From: a virus
DNA: 39,129 nt
IMG/VR virus record: IMGVR_UViG_3300009537_000064
Location: 1-39,129 of that record
Strand: one strand, 5' to 3'
Positions 20,320 to 30,200 of the stretch are shown one piece after another. Below the pieces are notes generated by a model, which worked only from the letters and a program-made list of their open reading frames with translations, was not told where the DNA came from and ran no database searches. Position 1 is the first letter of the stretch; each line of letters begins with the position of its first letter. A program made the translations under genes and the position numbers.

Positions 20320-22275
20320 ATGAACAACCTGTATAATAACGGTGGATTTTTTTGGTGGATGGGAGCAGTTGAGGACAGAAACGACCCATTATATTTGGGG
20401 AGGTGCAGAGTTCGCATTGTCGGATACCACAATACAGACAAAGTAATGTTACCGACTGAGGATCTCCCGTGGGCATACCCAATGCAACCAATCACCTCTG
20501 CTGCGATGTCTGGCATTGGTCACTCTCCTTTGGGACCCGTTGAAGGAACTTGGGTTATCGGATTCTTTCGGGACGGTGATGATTGTCAAGAACCTGTCAT
20601 AATGGGAACGGTTGGGGGAATCCCTCAAGCCGAGTATTATAATAGAATATCATCGTCTACTGGTTTTGTTGATCCCAATAAAAAGTATCCGTTGACTGAA
20701 TATATGAATGAGCCAGACACAAATCGGTTGGCTAGATCCCAGAGTATCAAACAGACTATTGTAGGTGTGAAGGATGAGGAACGAGTCGAGGAAATTGCAA
20801 CCGCTATGGAAGGCGAAGACTGGGACCAACCTGAAATTCCATATTTTGCTCAATATCCATATAATCACGTTTATCAATCTGAATCGGGCCACGTTATTGA
20901 GATAGACGACACTGCGGGTGCTGAAAGATTGCACTTGTATCACAAGACAGGTACCTTCTTAGAGATTGATGCGAATGGTACTATGGTTAAGAGAATTGTT
21001 GGTGATAATTATGAGATTTTAGACAGACACGGTAACATTTATATTAAGGGTAATGCAAATGTCACAACTGAGGGGTCAATCAACATCTATGTTAAAAACA
21101 ACTGCAATTTACAGGTAGATGGTGAGCTTAACACACAAGTTCATAAAGACTACAACATTAATGTCGCCGGCAAGCTGAATATTAGTGCGGGTGAATCAGT
21201 ATCAATAAACACAAAGGGCAGTCTTAAGATTGGAGCTGAGGGAGACATCACAGCAAAGACAGACGGCGAGGTTAAGTTGGAGTCGGGGTCTACTTTCAAC
21301 ATCTTAGCAAAGACACAGTTGAAAGCCATGGGTGGAGTTCGAACTACAATTGGAAGCCCAATTACCGAAGTTGGTACAATAAAGATGACAGGGATGTCTA
21401 TTGTGTTTCTGCCACCAGGAAAGGCAGATGGGACTACAAAGCCAAATCTACCAGATCCAGTTGAAAGAAAGGATCCGGAGGAACCTGATTTGGACGACTT
21501 GGGATTTAAGATGGATGGTGGTGCGCGGGCCGCCGCTGAGAGTGAAAAACTATTTGCTGAACAGATTGCAAATGATTTGTCGTTGCCGCTAGATGCTAGA
21601 ATTACTGCGGCAGAATATGTCGCCCTAAAGGAAGAAGAATTGTCGTCGGGTACAACAAACTCTGTTTCTAATCCAAAGGATATAAGCGAAGAAATTGCCA
21701 ACACGCCGCCAGATTTGGTGTGTGAAGCAGGTATGCGAGTTGTTTCGGCAGCATTGGCAGACATTGGTATTTTAGAAACCGGAACTGCAAAGTATCGGGG
21801 TGACGGGAGAAACTATGGTGGACGCCGAAAGACTGCAACTCTGCCCGCAGGGGAATTACCTGAAGGTCAGCCCGGAAGAATTGATGAGATGATGGCCAAT
21901 GCAGGTCTTGATAATATAAGAAAGTTTCGAACCACGGGGTCGGGTCATTATTGGTGTGCGGGTGCAGTCACTACCTGGTGGAAAGAGGCTGGTCTTCCAA
22001 CTCCGCCTGGCGCAGCCTCTTGCGCTAGCTGGGCGGCGTGGGGGCGAAAGAACGGGCTCTTTTCGTCTATTCCTGTAGTGGGGGCTGTTGTTTTTTATGG
22101 TAATCACGTGGGTATTGTTGCTGCAATTTCTCCGAAGGGAGTGATAACTACAATTGAGGGGAACACAGGCGGCGGGGGGTTCAATCGTAATGGGTGCGGT
22201 GTATTCTCTAAGACACCAAAAAGATCCAGAATTCAGGGGTTCATTATTCCCCCAGGCTGCAAAACTACCAGATAA
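20320..22275 (+). CDS. 5: gp5-like central spike with C-terminal CHAP-like domain
   Basis: A 651-residue spike protein. Residues about 1-110 form the gp5 OB-fold (FFWWMGAVEDRNDP, RCRVRIVGYH, VEGTWVIGFFRDGDD, PVIMGTVGG). Residues about 180-370 hold the repeated short beta-strand pattern (GNIYIKGNANV, GKLNISAGESV, GSLKIGAEGDI) of the triple-stranded beta-helix. T4 gp5 has its lysozyme between these; here that region is a short linker without a lysozyme motif. Instead, residues about 540-620 resemble a CHAP/NlpC-P60 domain: WCAGAV with Cys546, NHVGIV with His596, and an IEGNT acidic motif at Glu613. It could cut peptide cross-links in the wall. ATG 20320 follows the hub stop. Confidence 0.9.
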   Translation: MNNLYNNGGFFWWMGAVEDRNDPLYLGRCRVRIVGYHNTDKVMLPTEDLPWAYPMQPITSAAMSGIGHSPLGPVEGTWVIGFFRDGDDCQEPVIMGTVGGIPQAEYYNRISSSTGFVDPNKKYPLTEYMNEPDTNRLARSQSIKQTIVGVKDEERVEEIATAMEGEDWDQPEIPYFAQYPYNHVYQSESGHVIEIDDTAGAERLHLYHKTGTFLEIDANGTMVKRIVGDNYEILDRHGNIYIKGNANVTTEGSINIYVKNNCNLQVDGELNTQVHKDYNINVAGKLNISAGESVSINTKGSLKIGAEGDITAKTDGEVKLESGSTFNILAKTQLKAMGGVRTTIGSPITEVGTIKMTGMSIVFLPPGKADGTTKPNLPDPVERKDPEEPDLDDLGFKMDGGARAAAESEKLFAEQIANDLSLPLDARITAAEYVALKEEELSSGTTNSVSNPKDISEEIANTPPDLVCEAGMRVVSAALADIGILETGTAKYRGDGRNYGGRRKTATLPAGELPEGQPGRIDEMMANAGLDNIRKFRTTGSGHYWCAGAVTTWWKEAGLPTPPGAASCASWAAWGRKNGLFSSIPVVGAVVFYGNHVGIVAAISPKGVITTIEGNTGGGGFNRNGCGVFSKTPKRSRIQGFIIPPGCKTTR

Positions 22276-22278
22276 ATA
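22271..22278 (+). promoter_or_regulatory. T4-late-type promoter box (GATAAATA) for gp25
   Basis: One mismatch to TATAAATA and only 7 bp from the gp25 ATG. It overlaps the end of the gp5 gene. If used, gp25 mRNA would be leaderless. Confidence 0.4.
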
Positions 22279-22284
22279 GATATT

Positions 22285-22683
22285 ATGACAACTAACACAC
22301 CCAATCGAATTTACAAAGATTTTGATATGTCGTTTACTCCTCTTCCTATCACGGGTGATGTGAGCAGGAGGATTGACGCAAACGCAGTTCGCCAGTCCCT
22401 ATACAATCTTATAAAAACTCAATTTTATGAGAGGCCGTTTCAACCAGAAATCGGTTCGCCTATGTATAGATTGCTCTTTGAGCCAATAGATCCAATAACG
22501 ACAAATGCTCTAAAACAAGGTTTGGAAAGGTTGATACAGAATTTTGAGCCAAGAGTCGTTCTGCAACAGATTGAGGTTTTACCAAAACCGGATGAAAATG
22601 CATATAATATTTCAATTTTCTTCTATGTTGTTGGAATAGGAACTCCAGTGACATTCACAACCGTCCTAACGAGATTGCGATAA
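22285..22683 (+). CDS. 25: gp25-like baseplate wedge protein
   Basis: At 132 residues it equals T4 gp25 in length. It belongs to the GPW/gp25 family of wedge proteins that help trigger sheath contraction. Conserved segments are the IYKDFDMSFTPLP start, RRIDANAVRQSLYNLIKTQ, YERPFQPEIGSPMYRLLFEP, and the FEPRV block that contains the EPR motif. The stop overlaps the ATG of gp6 (TAATG). Confidence 0.94.
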   Translation: MTTNTPNRIYKDFDMSFTPLPITGDVSRRIDANAVRQSLYNLIKTQFYERPFQPEIGSPMYRLLFEPIDPITTNALKQGLERLIQNFEPRVVLQQIEVLPKPDENAYNISIFFYVVGIGTPVTFTTVLTRLR

Positions 22684-24572
22684 TGGCCGAACTGAGAATA
22701 ACCGAATTAGATTTCAATAAGATTAAGACAAATCTTAAAGGATTCTTGACCTCGCAAACAGAATTCACCGATTACAATTTCGATGGTTCTGGTATGAGTG
22801 TCTTTTTAGATGTGCTTGCCTATAATACACACTACAACGCAATGTTGGCCCATCTTCAGGCTAACGAACTGTTTATTGATAGTGCAATTAAGCGGTCGTC
22901 TGTCATATCTCACGCCAAGACATTGGGTTACATTCCAAAGTCGGCTACTGCGGCTAGAGCCACAGTTAGAATAGAAATAACACCTCCCACAGTGCCGACT
23001 TCTGCCTCACCTCTTCTTTTACCAAAATATAGTAAATTCTTGGCTACGGTTAATGATGTGAACTTTTCTTTCAATACCTTTGAAGAATATACCGCAGACT
23101 ATAATCCAATCCTCAATAAGTATATCTTTACTGAAGTTGTGCTGTTAGAGGGGAATCCTGTAACAAATAGGTTTTTGGTCAATGAAGATACCGCTAGTGG
23201 TCCTTTTGTTTTAGCAAATTCTACCGTTGACACTACTTCAATCCGAGTTCGGGTCAAAGAGACCACTACTTCAAGTGAGAGTGAAATATTTAAGCCTGCG
23301 TACACGGTTGTTGATGTAGATGAAAACAGCCGGGTATTCTGGACAGAAGAAACTCCCGATTCTAAATACAAATTGATTTTGGGTGATAACACGTTTGGAA
23401 AGAGGCTGGAGAGCGGAAATGAGGTGTTAGTTGATTATCAAGCATCAACCGGCGATACCAGTGCCAATGGCGCACGAACGTTCTCTTTTTCTGGTACTAT
23501 AGGTGGTTATTCGGCCATCAGCGTGATAACAGAAGCAAGAGCCGCAGGCGGATCACCCAGAGAATCTATAGACAGTATTCGATTCAATGCTCCTAGATTC
23601 TACTCTACTCGCAATCGAATAATCACCCAACAGGATTATCGAACAGTTTTGCGGGCCAGATATCCCTTCATTAAAGGAATTGTTGTTTGGGGTGGTGAAG
23701 AAAATGTTCCTCCAATTTATGGAAAGGTTTTTATTTCGATTGATACTGATACAGATTTCATTTTGACAACACAGGACAAACAAGTCATTATTAATAACAT
23801 CCTCAAACCAGCAACCGTTCTAGGAATACAACACGAATTTGTCGCTCCAGAATATTTGTATGTTGGGGTCTCAGCGGACATACGGTACAATCCTGCAAAA
23901 ACTAATAAAACGCCAAATGACCTGGCCGCACTAATTTCATTTGAAATACAGGACTATTTTAGAACACAGCTTTCCACATTAGATAAAGTGTTTTATTATT
24001 CTAAGTTGCTTAGATTTGTAGACGATTCCGCGCCCGAAATAGTTGGATCACAGATATCTCTCAGGCTTCAAAGACGAATCATACCCGCGGTATCCACTGC
24101 AATTTCAACGAGAGAATTTTTTACAACTGCACTAGAGCCAAACAGTATTTTTAGTACGAGATTCAGAACGGTTGTTGGTGGAACAGAATACACAGTGCAT
24201 TTACAAGATGTACCAAAGACAACACCACCAAGCACAACCGGTTCAATTTCTCTAATAGATTCTATTACTGGGGCTACATTAGATTCGGAATATGGTACCG
24301 TAGAGTATTCTACGGGAGTTGTTTCTCTGACTAAATTGTTAGTTACGGGGTATTTGGGGAATGTGAAAGATGTCAGACTCCATGCAACACCAGAAGACCT
24401 ATTTTATAATCTTCAACCGTCAATTGTAAATTCTGAGGTTCGGCCAGATTTCGCAACACTGCCATTCCCAGCAAAGAATATCATAATGAGATTGGACGAT
24501 AGTTCAGAGAATAGGCTTATCGGTCAATTTTCGGGATTGACGGTTCGTGCTATACCAACTAAAGAGAGTTAA
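22683..24572 (+). CDS. 6: gp6-like baseplate wedge protein
   Basis: A 629-residue homologue of T4 gp6 (660 aa), the BaseplateJ-type protein that forms the inner baseplate ring. The N-terminus has the family block ITELDFNKIKTNLKGFLTSQ, FTDYNFDGSGMSVFLDVLAYN, HYNAMLAHLQANELFIDSA and SVISHAKTLGYIPKSA. The central SPRESIDSIRFNAPRFYSTRN and LKPATVLGIQHEF segments are typical of gp6/gpJ cores. It begins at the overlap with gp25 and ends 8 bp before the next gene. Confidence 0.95.
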   Translation: MAELRITELDFNKIKTNLKGFLTSQTEFTDYNFDGSGMSVFLDVLAYNTHYNAMLAHLQANELFIDSAIKRSSVISHAKTLGYIPKSATAARATVRIEITPPTVPTSASPLLLPKYSKFLATVNDVNFSFNTFEEYTADYNPILNKYIFTEVVLLEGNPVTNRFLVNEDTASGPFVLANSTVDTTSIRVRVKETTTSSESEIFKPAYTVVDVDENSRVFWTEETPDSKYKLILGDNTFGKRLESGNEVLVDYQASTGDTSANGARTFSFSGTIGGYSAISVITEARAAGGSPRESIDSIRFNAPRFYSTRNRIITQQDYRTVLRARYPFIKGIVVWGGEENVPPIYGKVFISIDTDTDFILTTQDKQVIINNILKPATVLGIQHEFVAPEYLYVGVSADIRYNPAKTNKTPNDLAALISFEIQDYFRTQLSTLDKVFYYSKLLRFVDDSAPEIVGSQISLRLQRRIIPAVSTAISTREFFTTALEPNSIFSTRFRTVVGGTEYTVHLQDVPKTTPPSTTGSISLIDSITGATLDSEYGTVEYSTGVVSLTKLLVTGYLGNVKDVRLHATPEDLFYNLQPSIVNSEVRPDFATLPFPAKNIIMRLDDSSENRLIGQFSGLTVRAIPTKES

Positions 24573-24580
24573 TATAGTAT

Positions 24581-25918
24581 ATGACATCTCTCAAGAAAAA
24601 AATATCACATTTAATTGGCGGACAGCTCCCAGAGTTTGTCCGGTCTGAATATCCCAGATTTGTCCAATTCTTAGAAGCCTATTATAGATTTCTAGAACAA
24701 CACACTCTTGTGGACCCCATTTCAGGCGCAACTGAGGGTGAGTTGGGAGTTTATGGTGCGAATGACCTATTGATGAATTCAGATTCTTGGGCGGATGTTG
24801 ATACGACTCTGAATGAGTTTGTTGCAAAAATGCGGGCGCAGTATTCTTGGGACATCCCGGATAGCACCCTGGTCGAATCTCGGTGGATTATTAAAAATAT
24901 TTCCCAATATTATGATGTCAAGGGGTCTATTGATGGCACAACAATGTTTTTTAGAATGTTGTTTGATGGGCCAGTTAGTGTTCGATATCCTTCCGAACAC
25001 ATTTTGCGAGCATCAGACGGGCGCTGGAGCAAAAAGTTTATCTTAAAACTTGACACGGAAAATTATGAAGCAGATCCGTTTGAGTTGCAGGGAAGAAGAT
25101 TTCAAATAGTGTATGACGAATTTGTTTTGGGGGAGGGGGTTGTAACTCGGAGCCATCCGGCAGATTGCCTTGATGTAGTCAAACTTCTTAGTGGATTTAT
25201 GTATAAGTTGGAAATAGATAGTTCATTTTCTATTAATTTGGAAAACATTGGTACAATTGCCCAATTGGGATATTTTGCCGAAGATTACGTTGAAAATCTA
25301 TCTGGCCCCAACGCATATGCAGAACTTCCAACTATCCGCGGTTTTGACAGCGGTGTATATGTAAGGCGCGGAAACATTACTTATGGCACTCTTTCCCGGC
25401 AACTTTTAAGTGTTGATGTCAGTGTAAATGCAGGCACGCTATTTAATGTCGGTGAAGTGTATAACATTGAAGAGGATTCTGGTCCAGAAGATGTCCCAAA
25501 TAGAGCCGTAATAACTATTGATTCTGTGGATCCGATTACAGGTTCTATAAAACGAGCATCTATTTTAAAGGCAGGATACAGATTTGAAGATACTATGTTC
25601 GATGTTGTTATAGGCGCAGAGCGAGAGTTTGGAACTGCCGCCACACTGAATTTCAATGCCGGATTAGTACACATTACTCCTGGGCAGTTTTTATCTTCTA
25701 GTGGATTTTTATCTGATGTAAACCGCCTAGAGGACAATTATTTATATCAAACACATTCATATGTCATTCGAACAGACCATCCACTAATATCCTGGGAAAA
25801 GGCATATCGTACCTCTGCTCATCCGGCAGGATATAAATTTTTCGGAGAATATGTTATCACCAATGACATCGGGTTTGAAGTTACTACTGAGTTTGAACGT
25901 GAAATAATCCCAACATAA
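24581..25918 (+). CDS. Baseplate wedge-associated structural protein (possible gp7 position)
   Basis: A 445-residue protein in the slot occupied by gp7 in T4 (between gp6 and gp8), but less than half as long as T4 gp7 (1032). The N-terminus (LIGGQLPEFVRSEYPRFVQF, then LEAYYRFLEQ) is a recurring module in structural proteins of aquatic T4-like phages. It contains YDVKGSIDGTTMFFRMLFDG and a beta-rich C-terminal part. I infer a wedge or short-tail-fibre adaptor role from position; homology to gp7 cannot be shown by eye. A late-type box for the next gene overlaps its stop. Confidence 0.7.
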   Translation: MTSLKKKISHLIGGQLPEFVRSEYPRFVQFLEAYYRFLEQHTLVDPISGATEGELGVYGANDLLMNSDSWADVDTTLNEFVAKMRAQYSWDIPDSTLVESRWIIKNISQYYDVKGSIDGTTMFFRMLFDGPVSVRYPSEHILRASDGRWSKKFILKLDTENYEADPFELQGRRFQIVYDEFVLGEGVVTRSHPADCLDVVKLLSGFMYKLEIDSSFSINLENIGTIAQLGYFAEDYVENLSGPNAYAELPTIRGFDSGVYVRRGNITYGTLSRQLLSVDVSVNAGTLFNVGEVYNIEEDSGPEDVPNRAVITIDSVDPITGSIKRASILKAGYRFEDTMFDVVIGAEREFGTAATLNFNAGLVHITPGQFLSSSGFLSDVNRLEDNYLYQTHSYVIRTDHPLISWEKAYRTSAHPAGYKFFGEYVITNDIGFEVTTEFEREIIPT

Positions 25919-25921
25919 ATA
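25914..25921 (+). promoter_or_regulatory. T4-late-type promoter box (CATAAATA) for gp8
   Basis: One mismatch to TATAAATA, overlapping the stop of the preceding gene and 30 bp before the gp8 ATG. Confidence 0.5.
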
Positions 25922-25951
25922 ACACAAATACCCACTACGAATGAGATTATA

Positions 25952-27244
25952 ATGCCATCTATTTTTCCTATTAATGCCAGACTTGAATTGGCTAAGGGGT
26001 TGCACCGAGACATCGCAGATAAGCACGATTCATTTTATGTGTTTATAGGACGAAGTTTGCCTTGGGGGGGCACGCCACCCCCTCTAGCCGATACATATGA
26101 GGATATTCTTGATGCCAAACGAAATATTTTAGCCATACAAGAAATACAGCCGATTGATACATCTTTACTCGCATCCAACATACCGTGGTCTTCAGGAACA
26201 GTGTATGTGCCCTATGACGACAGGACCAATCTTGACGGTGAACTCTTTTATGTGGTTACATCAGAGGGCCAAATCTACAAGTGTCTGGATAATGCGGGTG
26301 GCGCGCAATCTACCGACGAACCAACCGGAACCGACATCACTCCAATTGTGACCGCAGATAATTATATCTGGAAATTCATACAAAAAATTGGTACAGCAGA
26401 TGGAACTAAATTTACTACCAATGACTATGTTCCGGTAAGATATTATGTCAAAGGAGGAGACGGAGATGCTACAAATCAGGATGTAGCCGATAGTTCTGTT
26501 CCGGGCGCAATCTATAGAGTTGCAATTGACAATCCGGGAGAGGGGTACTCTGTGGTGCCGACGGTAGATGTTTTTGGTGACGGCATTGGATTAGAAGTTG
26601 CAGTTGGGATAGATGTGGGAGAGGAAACTATAGTCGCAGCTAACCTCTTTGACAATAACGGATCTGGATATTCTTTTGCGGATTTAATCATAACATCTGC
26701 CGGCGGCATTAACGGCGAGCTTCATAGTGTAATTTCACCCACTGGCGGCCACGGTTCGGATGTGCCATCCGAACTCATTGCAAAAACCGTAGGAATTTCT
26801 TTGACCCTAGATGAATCGTTGCATTCTGCCGGTGAATACAGACAGATTGGGATTATAAAAAATCCAACAAAGTATAATGATTCTGACTCGCCGTTTGAAG
26901 CTAGTACGGGCAGCTCAAATTTCTCAACTGTGATGTCTCAAGGTGACGCAGACGAGTTTGTTATAGGTAATACCGTAACAACTAATGCAGGTGGAGTTTT
27001 CTATGTATCACAAAAGACAACAGATGGTATAGATGTCCGAATATGGCTTCACCCGATTATACCAATTATCGCAATAGGACAAGAGTTGTCAAGCGTTACT
27101 GATCCTGTCCCGGTCACTATAAATAATCTCACAGAACCTAGCATTGACAGATTTGGTGGTGAAGTCATTTACATAAACAACTTAGCACCCGTAATTCGTA
27201 GTGCGGACCAATTTGAAGTTGTCCGTCTTTTTCTAAAGTTTTAA
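25952..27244 (+). CDS. 8: gp8-like baseplate wedge protein
   Basis: A 430-residue protein related to T4 gp8 (334 aa). The conserved N-terminal half includes INARLELAKGLHRDI, FYVFIGRSLPWG, the block SGTVYVPYDDR followed by FYVVTSEGQIYKCLDN, and YIWKFIQKI. About 100 residues of extra beta-rich, Gly/Asp-rich sequence lie in the C-terminal half (PGEGYSVVPTVDVFGDGIG and a similar NGSGYSFADLIITSAGG), apparently two related repeats of a kind found in fibre or wedge domains. An exact TATAAATA lies inside its 3' part. Confidence 0.88.
   Translation: MPSIFPINARLELAKGLHRDIADKHDSFYVFIGRSLPWGGTPPPLADTYEDILDAKRNILAIQEIQPIDTSLLASNIPWSSGTVYVPYDDRTNLDGELFYVVTSEGQIYKCLDNAGGAQSTDEPTGTDITPIVTADNYIWKFIQKIGTADGTKFTTNDYVPVRYYVKGGDGDATNQDVADSSVPGAIYRVAIDNPGEGYSVVPTVDVFGDGIGLEVAVGIDVGEETIVAANLFDNNGSGYSFADLIITSAGGINGELHSVISPTGGHGSDVPSELIAKTVGISLTLDESLHSAGEYRQIGIIKNPTKYNDSDSPFEASTGSSNFSTVMSQGDADEFVIGNTVTTNAGGVFYVSQKTTDGIDVRIWLHPIIPIIAIGQELSSVTDPVPVTINNLTEPSIDRFGGEVIYINNLAPVIRSADQFEVVRLFLKF
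27118..27125 (+). promoter_or_regulatory. T4-late-type promoter box (TATAAATA) inside gp8
   Basis: An exact TATAAATA 134 bp upstream of the giant structural gene at 27260. It may boost that gene, or it may be chance within coding DNA. Confidence 0.35.
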
Positions 27245-27259
27245 CGATAAAGGGACCAA

Positions 27260-30200
27260 ATGGCGATTAATTTAAATACATACCCGTATTTTGATGACTC
27301 TGAGGATGCACTGAATAGTAATTTTCAGCGGATCTTATTTAAACCGGGATATGCCGTTCAGGCACGAGAATTGACTCAAATTCAATCCCTGCTTCAAAAT
27401 CAGATTAAGAGATTTGGGGATAATATTTTCAAAGAGGGGTCGGTTATAACTGGTTGTGCAGAATCGTTTAATTTTGAGTTCCCATATATCAAAATTTTAG
27501 ATTCTGGAACAAACCCCGACCTCACCTCATATATCGGAAAAACGTTGAAGCACTTGTCAACGGGAGTAACTGCCGTTGTCAAACAGGTTATAGACGGGAC
27601 ATCATCACACGCCACAGATTTTAAGACTCTGTATATACATTATACAAATAGTGACAGCGCAACCAAAGAAATAAGTATCTTCGTTGCAGACCAAGTTCTA
27701 AATGTGTTGAATGCCGATGGGTCAACTTCTGCATCTAACGTTACGGTTGGTGCAGGCGGAGCCTCGCCGGTGGGGGTGGGGTCTCTGTTCTCTGTTGGTT
27801 CTGGCATTGTTTATGCAAATGGAACATTTGTTCTTCACGCCGACCAGACTATTGTTATTGATAGATATAGCTCCACGCCTTCGAGGATCGTTGGATTCCG
27901 GATAGCGGATTCAGTTGTGACCGCATTTGATGATGAGACACTGCTCGACCCAGCGAGAGGATCATATAATTATACTGCACCCGGTGCAGACAGATATAAG
28001 ATGGAGACAACTCTAGTCTCATATCCGTTAGATTCTATTGGTTCTTTGGATTCGGGATTTTACTTGCTTTTCGAAGTGGAAGACGGAAAAGTCAAGAGGA
28101 GATTCACAAAAACGCAATATGCTGAATTGCAGCGGGAGCTGGCCAGCCGCACATATGACGAATCTGGAAACTACACAGTTAGAGAGTTCCCAGTAATTAT
28201 CAATGAGCATCTGCGAAGTTCGTCTGGAACAAATAAGGGCAGATATACGGTTGAACAAGGCGGAGATCCGTCTAAGTTGGCGGTCGGCATACTTCCAGGA
28301 AAAGCATTTGTTCGTGGTTATGAACACGAATTGTTCGCCACAGACGTTGTTTCTATAGATAAGGCAGTTGATACAGCCGTTCTCCAAAATCAACCAACAT
28401 CTACATTTTATGGTAATTACATAGAAGTTCAGAATGTATCGGGAGAATGGGATTTCACCAATCACGGTCAGTTGAGCCTGCTATCATCCTCAAGTTTTGT
28501 TGACACTATTGGAACTGCAACATTTCTCAATATTGAATATATCACGACCAATCTCTATCGGATTTATCTCAACAATATTGTGATGAATTCGAGTGAGACT
28601 TTCAATGACGTAACACACGTGGGAATACCAGCTGGGAGCAATATTTCAGATAGTAAGGCTGAAATTATACCAGCAGACATCGTATTGAAGGAAAGTTCTT
28701 ATCCTAGTTTGATTTTTAAGTCACCGGTTGATAATATCAAGACATTTGCCCCAGAGGGCAATCTAGATACGAGTTTCATTCATCGTGTCAAGAAAACTGT
28801 TGATTTTCAGGGAACGAGTGTTGAAGTTGCATTGACTGGAGTAGATGTTTGGGCCTCAACTAATTTCTCCAATGATAGCACCATTCTCAGCGACCTTTAT
28901 ATCGTAAGAGCTTCTACGGGTGAAGTATTAGATTTTACTTTGGCGTCAAACAACACCGTTTCTCTTACTAGCCCAACCGTTATAACATTAACTCTGGATA
29001 CACCTCTAACAGGAGGCAATAAAGAAGTCACAGTTATAGGGAGAGTGAGGCGAGTAAACGGGCCACCAAATACAAAGTCAGTAAAGCCTGCATTTGTCAA
29101 GCTACACACCACAACGTTGTTTCCTTCGGGGACAGTGACGACCGGCTCTGCTGTCATTCCGCTGAGCGGAGGCATTGACCCAGTGGGTAATATTAATGCA
29201 GGAGATGTGGTTTATTATGAGGTTACTCCTGGCGGAATCTTTGCATCTGCCGGTATTGTTTCTTCAGTTTCAACGGGGCAGATAACATTGACAGAAAATG
29301 CTTCTGTTACTGCAAACGGAGTCAAGATACGAGTAGACCATCCTGGGTGGGCTAACGGAAAACTGTCGTTGGGTATAAGTGATGTATTTTCTATAACGAA
29401 TATCTGGGCAACAACCTCTCTTGCAAGTTGGCCAACAACAGTGCCTCCAACAAATTGGAGGAATGTGACCGGATCCTTCGTCTTAAATACAGGACAAACG
29501 GATATTAGCTATACAAACTCCTCAATATCTCCTCTATCGGGTGATTTTTCTGCTCAAAAGCTCATCGTAGAGGTGAAGTATTTTGAGGCAGCGGGGACAT
29601 CTGGCGGATATTTCAACATAGATTCGTACCCAATTCCGGCAAACGAAGAGGATGTCCCAACTGCATCCGAAATTAACATTTGGGACATCCCAGCTTATCC
29701 TGGCACAACAGAAATTTTTGACTTAAGAAATTCAATAGATTTCCGAATGAGAATGTCTAATACCGCAAATCTACTTGAAACATATTCAAATTCGACAACT
29801 ACTCTTAATCCAGCAAATAGCAATACACTTGCAGTAGCAGCAGTTATTCCTGTTCCTTCGGAAGAGTTTGACAGCGACATTGAATTTTATCTTTCTCGGC
29901 AGGATCGTCTTGTGTTAGATTCTGCAGGAAACTTCATTGCAATTCGAGGTATTCCTGATGCTAGCCCATCTCTGCCAGCGCCGACAGAGAATTCAATGAC
30001 CATTGCAGAGGTGTTTATTCCGCCGTATCCTTCGCTATCCCCCTTTATGGCACGTTCGCTGAGTCGCCCAGCAAATAGCGTAAAGATTCGTCACATTAAT
30101 AATAAGCGGTATACAATGCGGGACATTGGCCAGATTGAAAAGAGGCTAGACCGCATTGAATATTACACTGCACTATCCTTACTGGAAACGGATGCAGCTA

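Noticed and set aside
21150-21764. 204-aa minus-strand open frame inside gp5
   Set aside because: Shadow of the gp5 beta-helix region; low-complexity Ser/Ala composition and no promoter.
25739-25746. TATAAATA on the minus strand inside the gene at 24581
   Set aside because: An exact match to the late consensus but antisense with no gene to serve; shows that the 8-mer can occur by chance.
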